Below, one piece after another: positions 15,509 to 20,364 of a stretch of 20,364 nucleotides of DNA. The position numbers and the translations under genes were made by a program. Source of the DNA: Clostridiales bacterium. Lineage in GTDB: Bacteria > Bacillota > Clostridia > Peptostreptococcales > Anaerovoracaceae. Location of the stretch: the NCBI GenBank assembly GCA_003542355.1, contig DPKU01000173.1:2829-23192 (forward strand), read 5' to 3'. Positions within the stretch are counted from its first letter, which is position 1. Every line of letters starts with the position of its first letter. The notes beneath the pieces were generated by a model, which made no database searches, was not told where the DNA came from, and saw nothing but the letters and a program-made list of their open reading frames with translations.

Positions 15509-16507
15509 TTATTGGGCAGCTTTCTCCACCAGTCCGATGAAGTCGGTGATGTGGACCGTGACGGAAGCCAGCAGATCTGCATCTGCGGCATACCCTTCGC
15601 TGATGGCGATTCCCTGAACTTCTTCAACGGTCTTGCCGGTCACGTAAGCGGCGAATCCCGCAGCCTGCTCATACCATTCTTTACCGATGGTGGAAGCCTT
15701 CAGCATGCCGTATTCTTCTTTCAGTTCATTCTTCGTCCTGGGCGCTACGGAAAGATCCGTAGTGATCATTCCTGCAGCGTCAAAGTTCACGTTGGACTGA
15801 GAACCGTCGAAGATGCAGCTGGTGATCATTCCTTCTGCGTTTTGGGTCATGGCGACATAGGTGGAATACACCTGGGCCAGCCCGAGCTCGGTTTCATTGA
15901 CATTCTTGGATTTGGCAATGTTTGTGGTAGTGGCAATGCTGAGCGTATCGCCTTTTGCTGCGCCCAGATCTGTGGCGTTGGCCACGGCTTTTTCGACACC
16001 AGCCATAAAGTCGGTGATGTGGACCGTGACGGAAGCCAGCAGGTCGGCATCGGCAGCATAGCCATCGCTGATTGCGATTCCTGCAACCTCTGCGGCCGTT
16101 TTGCCGATCACATACTGGGCAAACGCTTCGGCCTGCTCATTCCACTCTTTGCCAATGGTGGAAGCTTCGTTCATACCGTATTCCGTGCCAAGCTCGTTCT
16201 TTGTCTTGAACGTGGCATCCAGGGGAGTAACCAGCTCGCCTGCAGTGTTGAAGTTCACTTTTGACTGAGCCTGGTCGATCACACAATCGGTGATGATGCC
16301 GCTTGCGTCCACAGTGAGCGCGACGATCAGAGAATCTGCCTGGGCCAAGCCGTCAGCTTCCGCAGTGGCATCTTTCGACTTGACTATGGAATTCAGAACT
16401 GCAAACCCTGTCTTCACGGGTTCTGCTGTCGGCTCAGTTCCGCCGCAGCCTGCCAGCAGTGCGATTGCCATCAGGGCAACCATGAGTAGTGCTATTGTCT
16501 TTTTCAT
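15509..16507 (-). CDS. pplA: PplA-like extracytoplasmic lipoprotein with two tandem repeats, EET operon
   Basis: The 332-residue protein has a signal peptide with lipobox LLAGC (C21) and two homologous units (about 32-176 and 188-331). Each contains ASTIGKEWxEQA, a YVxGKT segment, and a YAADADLLASVTVHITDF segment near its end. In Listeria, PplA is the surface lipoprotein that FmnB loads with two FMN groups to carry electrons outward. The two-repeat design, the position between the EetB-like and ApbE genes, and the lipid anchor all match. The classic [S/T]-G-A-[S/T] flavinylation motif is absent. T161 and T317 in DLLASVT occupy the place where it would be, before a helix ending VEKA, and are the candidate FMN sites. 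The RBS is strong (AGGAGG), as expected for an abundant carrier. The name rests on context as well as sequence. Confidence 0.78.
   Translation of the reverse strand: MKKTIALLMVALMAIALLAGCGGTEPTAEPVKTGFAVLNSIVKSKDATAEADGLAQADSLIVALTVDASGIITDCVIDQAQSKVNFNTAGELVTPLDATFKTKNELGTEYGMNEASTIGKEWNEQAEAFAQYVIGKTAAEVAGIAISDGYAADADLLASVTVHITDFMAGVEKAVANATDLGAAKGDTLSIATTTNIAKSKNVNETELGLAQVYSTYVAMTQNAEGMITSCIFDGSQSNVNFDAAGMITTDLSVAPRTKNELKEEYGMLKASTIGKEWYEQAAGFAAYVTGKTVEEVQGIAISEGYAADADLLASVTVHITDFIGLVEKAAQ
15540..15574. repeat. 35-base direct repeat, copy 1, within the PplA-like gene
   Basis: These 35 bases are identical to 16008-16042. They encode the ASVTVHITDF part of the second protein repeat. Perfect identity over this part, with divergence elsewhere between the units, suggests recent gene conversion or strong constraint. 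Confidence 0.85.
16008..16042. repeat. 35-base direct repeat, copy 2, within the PplA-like gene
   Basis: Identical to 15540-15574, 468 bases away. It encodes the same ASVTVHITDF segment in the first protein repeat, the one closer to the N-terminus. Confidence 0.85.
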
Positions 16508-16526
16508 TTTTTTCCTCCTGAGAATT

Positions 16527-17066
16527 TTAGAATTTATTTAGGTGCAACCCCTGAAATGCCGGAGCAGCCAGCTTCAGCATCACCGAGGTCGCAAAACCTG
16601 TCACAATACCGGATACGATCAATGTGGGCAGATAGATCCAAAGGACAGTCTCCATGATCGCCGAGGCTGCCGCGATCTGCCCGAAATTATGAAAGACAGC
16701 GCCCAGGATGCTGACCAGAAGGATCGTAGTCTTTTCCTTCATCATCAGCAGGATGAGCACCATGATGCCAAGTGCGCACAGGCCGCCGGACAGGCTCAGC
16801 GCGCCGGCGATGAGCCCCCGGGTCGCGGCGATGAACACCGCCTTCAGGATCACCAGTGTCAGCGCATCGCTCTTTTTCAAATGGAACAAGGCAAACATCA
16901 CTACGATATTGGCCAGCCCCAGCCGGACGCCGGGCACCGGTACGGGTACCGGGAAGAGGCTTTCCAGCACGGACAGCACCATAGCCAGGGCAAACAGAAG
17001 GCCCAAGAGGGTGATGCGCCTGGTTTTCGTCGTCCTGTGATCGCTGTTTGAAATGGCTTTTTCCAT
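16527..17066 (-). CDS. eetB: Gx transporter / heptaprenyl diphosphate synthase component I-like membrane protein (EetB-like)
   Basis: This 179-residue integral membrane protein has about five hydrophobic helices. The hallmark VPVPGVRLGLANIV (about 42-55) is typical of the family once called heptaprenyl diphosphate synthase component I and now Gx transporter, related to ECF S-components. In flavin-based EET loci such a protein (named EetB in Listeria, to my recollection) is needed for electron transfer, perhaps by linking quinol oxidation to the surface. Its biochemical role is unsettled. AGAGG lies ten bases before the ATG at 17066; an earlier ATG at 17074 sits too close to that site. It is 31 bases from the NusG-domain gene and 19 bases from the lipoprotein gene. 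The assignment of the EetA and EetB names to these two proteins should be confirmed against Listeria. Confidence 0.87.
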   Translation of the reverse strand: MEKAISNSDHRTTKTRRITLLGLLFALAMVLSVLESLFPVPVPVPGVRLGLANIVVMFALFHLKKSDALTLVILKAVFIAATRGLIAGALSLSGGLCALGIMVLILLMMKEKTTILLVSILGAVFHNFGQIAAASAIMETVLWIYLPTLIVSGIVTGFATSVMLKLAAPAFQGLHLNKF

Positions 17067-17097
17067 GGATTCATGTCCTCTGTCTGTTGTACTGTGA

Positions 17098-17481
17098 TCA
17101 AATATATAAATCGGGTGCGCCGGGATCCGCCTTCTCCGAGACGATCTTGATGTAGATAAGATTCGGAAGACAGGCTGCCTGCTGCCCCGCCAGGCTCAGC
17201 TTTCCGGAATGGACGCAGATCTGGTCCGGACAATCGGACCGCACGAAGGCAATACTGCCGTCTTCGTAAAGGTGAAAGACCACATCGGGCTCCTGGGGAA
17301 TGGAGAACGTGTCTTCTTTGCCGGAAGCAAGATCTACGGTCTTCACCAGTTCCGAGCGGTAATAAATCTCCGCGTACGTCCCCTTCTTTCCCAGAACGTC
17401 AGTGTAAATCGTCCAGGAAAGGATCGCTGCCAGGACCAGGATCGCGATGATGATGACGTCTGTTTTTCGGGCAAACTTCAT
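17098..17481 (-). CDS. eetA: NusG domain II-containing membrane-anchored protein (EetA-like)
   Basis: The protein has 127 residues: one N-terminal membrane helix (about 8-28) and an outside beta-rich NusG-domain-II fold. It contains SDCPDQICVHSG (C84, C89) and a third Cys at C104 (QQAACLPN), a conserved pattern of this family. Such proteins are regularly paired with Gx-transporter proteins in flavin-based EET loci; the Listeria counterpart is thought to be EetA. A much longer reading of the same frame exists but lies inside the prenyltransferase gene. The ATG at 17481-17479 is chosen because it overlaps the previous TGA as ATGA and has GGAGG five bases upstream. The cysteines could form a redox-active disulfide or bind metal, which is inference. 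Confidence 0.88.
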   Translation of the reverse strand: MKFARKTDVIIIAILVLAAILSWTIYTDVLGKKGTYAEIYYRSELVKTVDLASGKEDTFSIPQEPDVVFHLYEDGSIAFVRSDCPDQICVHSGKLSLAGQQAACLPNLIYIKIVSEKADPGAPDLYI

Positions 17482-18416
17482 TGCAGCCTCCAGGCCGGCA
17501 ACAGACCGCTCAGAAAAATCAAGGCCGTATGCGCCGAAAGGATCAGAACGAAATTCCTGATGGATACGGAAAACGTCTCTTCCTTGCTCTGCTTTTGCCG
17601 GAAAATGTTCAGGTTCCGCTGCACCGGTATCAGCGTCAGGAGCAATGCCAGACTCAACAGCGGGAGAAATCCGAATATCACCATGATCACCATTGACAGA
17701 TACGCCGCATAATACAGGCTTGCAAACAGGGGCAGCGCTCTGTCCTGCAAGTAAAAGACCAGGGTACGGCGTCCGACACGAACATCGTGCGCTGCATCGC
17801 AGATGTTGTTGGCCAGCATGATGCCTGCGGTCAGGCAAAAGGGCAGGACGGTGAGCAATGCAAATCCCACTGTGGGCATGATGTTGATGTGAACAGAAAT
17901 CTGTTCCGTCGTAAGCCCGTATGTCAGCAGGTATCCCGCGTCATTGATCCGGATCAGGATAAACGGGATCATCACACCGTAAAAAAATCCGGAAGCAACC
18001 TCGCCAAAGGGCCCGTGGGATAGCGGGAACGGTCCCCAGGAATATACTATACCGAAGAAAAAGCACAGGGCACCGGCCAGGAGCACGAGGACATCCGTTA
18101 GTGCCACGAGCCAGAGTCCGCACCCCAGGCTCATAGTCAGGAGCAACAGCGTGATGCCCAGAGCCTTGCGCCGAGGCAGCGGCAGTTCCAGATCGTTCTT
18201 CTTCGTGTCGTTGTAATTATTGATCGTCGTTGCCGTCAGATCGAATAAAATCATTCCGGCAAAAAAGACTCCAGACCGCAGCGGATCGATGGTACGGTGA
18301 TTCAATGCGAGGTACGCCAGCGTCATCAGAAAGGGCAGGACGCTCGTGATCTTTGTCCGTATCTCAATATAGTTAAATAATCTACGCAGCATCATATCGG
18401 TGTGCATCCGTTTCAT
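17478..18416 (-). CDS. dmkA: UbiA-family prenyltransferase (MenA/DmkA-like)
   Basis: This 312-residue polytopic membrane enzyme of the UbiA superfamily transfers a polyprenyl chain to an aromatic acceptor, here most likely 1,4-dihydroxy-2-naphthoate to make demethylmenaquinone. The first Asp-rich motif is NNYNDTKKND (66-75) and the second is CDAAHD (206-211, D207 and D211), both of which bind the Mg-diphosphate. About eight to nine hydrophobic helices are visible. It sits between the polyprenyl diphosphate synthase gene (2 bases away) and the EetA-like gene (ATGA overlap), the arrangement of the dedicated EET quinone branch in Listeria (DmkA). There is no clear Shine-Dalgarno sequence before the ATG at 18416, so translation probably depends on the upstream gene; the ATG four codons later is an alternative. 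Confidence 0.9.
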   Translation of the reverse strand: MKRMHTDMMLRRLFNYIEIRTKITSVLPFLMTLAYLALNHRTIDPLRSGVFFAGMILFDLTATTINNYNDTKKNDLELPLPRRKALGITLLLLTMSLGCGLWLVALTDVLVLLAGALCFFFGIVYSWGPFPLSHGPFGEVASGFFYGVMIPFILIRINDAGYLLTYGLTTEQISVHINIMPTVGFALLTVLPFCLTAGIMLANNICDAAHDVRVGRRTLVFYLQDRALPLFASLYYAAYLSMVIMVIFGFLPLLSLALLLTLIPVQRNLNIFRQKQSKEETFSVSIRNFVLILSAHTALIFLSGLLPAWRLQ

Positions 18417-18418
18417 TT

Positions 18419-19408
18419 TCAGGCATGGGTCTTGCCGGCAGCCCGGTTCAGGAGTTGTTCCAGCAGAGCGCTTTTCTCCGATGAGATGTCCAGGACCCGG
18501 ATCAGTCTGACGGTGTCCAGATGAAGGCGCTGGATCTTTCCATGGGTGTATTCGAGTCCTCCGGAAGCAACAACCGCTTCCTTGAGGTGGATCGGATCCA
18601 TACCTGTCTCAACTTTTTCTTTCAGCGCACTGTCTTTCTTTAAAGCATGGATGAGCGGCAACGTGATCACACCGGAGCTGCAGTCGGACAAAACAGGCTT
18701 CTTTGTCTCTTTCTGTGTGGATTCGTAGTCTGCGCAGTCGTCGGCGAGCTGAAAGATCAGGCCGATGTTGTTGCCGATTTTCGTATAGATTTCCTTGTAC
18801 ATCTCCGGCTCTCCGGAAAACAGATGCCCCCCGTAGAAACAGGCTTCGAAAAGCGCCGCTGTCTTGCCGCGAATGGTTTGAAAATATTGCCGTTCTGAAA
18901 GGCGATAATTGTGCATGTTCTGGTTCTGCCGCAATTCGCCCAGACAGACTTCCGTCATATATCCCGGAAAAACCCGTGAGATCTTTTCCCTGTCGTTGTC
19001 GATCGGGTCGATGGTCGAGACCCATTCCAGGGCGACACAGAGCAGCCAGTCCCCGCAGAGAACCGCATACTTCTGCCCGAACTTTTGATGCAGCGCCTTG
19101 ATTCCACGCCGCTTGTCCGCCTGATCGATCACATCGTCGTGGACCAGGGTGGCCAGGTGGATCAACTCAACAGAAGCAGCTGCTTTCACCGCATCCGGAG
19201 AAATGCGATCCGCCTCATCCAAAGCGCAGGCCAACAGCGATTTTGCCCGGATCATCTTCCCAGGCGCGCCGGACAGATGTACCGTCATCTTCCGGATGGC
19301 GACGGGCGCGCTCTTCAGCAAGTGTCTGATCTGCAGGGAGGTTTCCGCTACGGCTTCTTCGTAATTCAATTTTTCCGAGGTCAGCGCCTCCTTTGTCAAA
19401 TCAGTCAT
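18419..19408 (-). CDS. dmkB: Polyprenyl (heptaprenyl-type) diphosphate synthase (DmkB-like)
   Basis: This 329-residue trans-isoprenyl diphosphate synthase extends allylic diphosphates with isopentenyl diphosphate to make the quinone side chain. The first Asp-rich motif is LVHDDVIDQADKRRG (DDVID, 91-95) and the second is FQLADDCADY (D223, D224, D227); GKT in IRGKTAALFE (181-183) is also typical. It is cytoplasmic. The product feeds the adjacent UbiA-type prenyltransferase, so the two make a demethylmenaquinone for EET. The ATG at 19408 overlaps the end of ndh2 by eight bases with only a weak upstream site, so translational coupling is likely. Chain length cannot be deduced from the sequence alone. 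Confidence 0.92.
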   Translation of the reverse strand: MTDLTKEALTSEKLNYEEAVAETSLQIRHLLKSAPVAIRKMTVHLSGAPGKMIRAKSLLACALDEADRISPDAVKAAASVELIHLATLVHDDVIDQADKRRGIKALHQKFGQKYAVLCGDWLLCVALEWVSTIDPIDNDREKISRVFPGYMTEVCLGELRQNQNMHNYRLSERQYFQTIRGKTAALFEACFYGGHLFSGEPEMYKEIYTKIGNNIGLIFQLADDCADYESTQKETKKPVLSDCSSGVITLPLIHALKKDSALKEKVETGMDPIHLKEAVVASGGLEYTHGKIQRLHLDTVRLIRVLDISSEKSALLEQLLNRAAGKTHA

Positions 19409-20364
19409 GATAGAGATACAACCGCCTTACCCAACCGATATTCGCCCACCGCTTCTTGAGCAGAGGGGAAACATAGTAGTCCAGGCCGAACACCTTCCCT
19501 GCTCCGAAAAGCAAGGCGACAGCGCCGAAGAGCATCCAGAAGCTGGACAAGAAAAGTCCTGTGGTGGACATAAACATGAACAGCAGCACGAGGGACACCA
19601 GACTGGAGAAGGTAGTGAGCAAGCCGGACATCATGGACAATCCGATCAGGATCTCTGCGATCACGATCACGATCTGCATGCCCAGGGCGATGCTCGGATA
19701 TCCCAGAATCACATTGGAAACAAAGGCGTTGATCAGAGGGACGTCCATCTTGAATGCCAGGTCGGAAAGGGTGGATTCGGCCAGGGGCTTGCCGCTGACG
19801 AACAGGGCGCGGAAAAAGCCCAGGAAGTCCCAATCGAACAAAATGGTTCCCGCGGAGGCACCCGCCTCGCCACCGGCGGCGGCGGTGGCAGATGAAACCG
19901 CATCCACCGCTTCGGAGGCCGTGGAATTCCCGCTGCTCAGAATCCCATCGAACCAAGCCTTTGCGCCGCCAAAAAAGCCTTTCAGTTTCGGTTCCCGCAG
20001 CCACCCTTCGGCAATCTTCATCGTGCCTTCGAAGGCCCATACGGCACCCAGCCAGATCCGGAATGCCACCAGCATAAAGCTCGGAGTCCGGTTGGAGAAA
20101 TGTCCGCCTAGAAAGCTTCTGCAGTGACGAATGGTAAAGAATTCATTCTTCAAATAGTGGATCACTTTGTTCCATCCGGCCACCTGCACAAAGTAAAATA
20201 CATTGATCAGATGCTTAACAAACATAGCTGGGAAGGACGGAAGCGCAACTTTCTTATTGTGGGTTCCCACATAGGCAGTCCCATAACGTCCACCCACGGA
20301 AAGCATGGCGCCGTGGAATTTCGGAATATATTTTTCGGGCTTTCCTTTCCCTGTGATCGCCGCA
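19401..20364 (-). CDS. ndh2: Type II NADH dehydrogenase C-terminus fused to a DoxX-like membrane domain, 5'-truncated by the window edge
   Basis: The frame is open to the right edge; 320 residues are visible. The ATG at 20306 is internal, because the residues before it (AAITGKGKPEKYIPKFHGA) and after it (MLSVGGRYGTAYVG) are the conserved end of the NDH-2 flavoprotein domain. Next comes an amphipathic stretch (FVKHLINVFYFVQVAGWNK to NEFF and LGGH), then a DoxX-like domain with about four membrane helices. Ndh2 oxidises NADH with FAD and reduces the quinone made by DmkA/DmkB, and a C-terminal membrane extension is typical of EET Ndh2. The loop after the first helix is rich in Ala, Gly and Ser and holds DAVSSAT (19884-19904), which matches the covalent FMN attachment motif. 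With the NADH domain inside, this loop should face outside, where ApbE acts. It is the first gene of the visible operon. Confidence 0.88.
   Translation of the reverse strand, partial: AAITGKGKPEKYIPKFHGAMLSVGGRYGTAYVGTHNKKVALPSFPAMFVKHLINVFYFVQVAGWNKVIHYLKNEFFTIRHCRSFLGGHFSNRTPSFMLVAFRIWLGAVWAFEGTMKIAEGWLREPKLKGFFGGAKAWFDGILSSGNSTASEAVDAVSSATAAAGGEAGASAGTILFDWDFLGFFRALFVSGKPLAESTLSDLAFKMDVPLINAFVSNVILGYPSIALGMQIVIVIAEILIGLSMMSGLLTTFSSLVSLVLLFMFMSTTGLFLSSFWMLFGAVALLFGAGKVFGLDYYVSPLLKKRWANIGWVRRLYLYHD

Noticed and set aside
17482..17838. N-terminal extension of the NusG-domain protein
   Set aside because: It lies within the prenyltransferase gene; the ATG at 17481 has a good ribosome binding site and an ATGA overlap.
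1..20364. CRISPR arrays, tRNA or rRNA genes, insertion sequences
   Set aside because: No spaced short repeats, cloverleaf-like segments, transposase motifs or terminal inverted repeats were recognised by eye.

Overview
The window looks like chromosome from an anaerobic, Gram-positive Clostridia-type bacterium. The evidence is an AddB-type helicase-nuclease subunit, a flavin-based extracellular electron transfer (EET) locus of the kind known from Listeria and many Firmicutes, strong AGGAGG-like ribosome binding sites, and genes that read UGA as selenocysteine. Genes are tightly packed. No RNA genes, insertion sequences or CRISPR arrays were seen, and no gene-free stretch exceeds 300 bases.

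Left part. A 5'-truncated addB runs on the plus strand (1-3225). It converges on a three-gene minus-strand operon (11510 to 3260) joined by 4-base GTGA and ATGA stop/start overlaps. The first gene encodes a sensor-like protein: a diiron metallo-beta-lactamase (ODP-type) domain, a degenerate GGDEF domain and a receiver domain with Glu at the phospho-acceptor position. The second encodes a membrane glycosyltransferase family 2 synthase with a long HEAT-repeat N-terminus that contains a four-cysteine cluster. The third encodes a membrane-anchored glycoside-hydrolase-like protein. Together they look like a polysaccharide synthesis and export system with a built-in regulator. It differs in architecture from the cellulose, PNAG and Pss systems.

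Middle. Two small minus-strand genes (12254-11976 and 11956-11666) encode tandem HesB/IscA-like proteins. Each has an in-frame UGA at codon 36, followed at once by a SECIS-like hairpin, and each reads through to a well-conserved C-terminus. Conventional ORF calling misses both. A hairpin separates them from the polysaccharide operon. A ketopantoate reductase-family gene (plus, 12442-13365) diverges from them and ends at a strong terminator shared with a convergent AraC/GyrI-type regulator gene (minus, 14341-13433).

Right part. A minus-strand EET operon runs from the right edge to 14425. Its order is the C-terminal part of ndh2 (type II NADH dehydrogenase fused to a DoxX-like membrane domain), polyprenyl diphosphate synthase (dmkB-like), UbiA/MenA-type prenyltransferase (dmkA-like), a NusG-domain-II membrane protein (eetA-like), a Gx-transporter/ECF-S-like membrane protein (eetB-like), a two-repeat lipoprotein (pplA-like) and a lipoprotein ApbE flavin transferase (fmnB-like). 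By the Listeria model, Ndh2 passes electrons from NADH into a dedicated demethylmenaquinone pool made with DmkA/DmkB. Extracytoplasmic FMN-carrying proteins, loaded by FmnB, pass them outward. The Ndh2 fusion here carries a DAVSSAT flavinylation-type motif in a predicted outside loop, which suggests that Ndh2 itself may carry covalent FMN.
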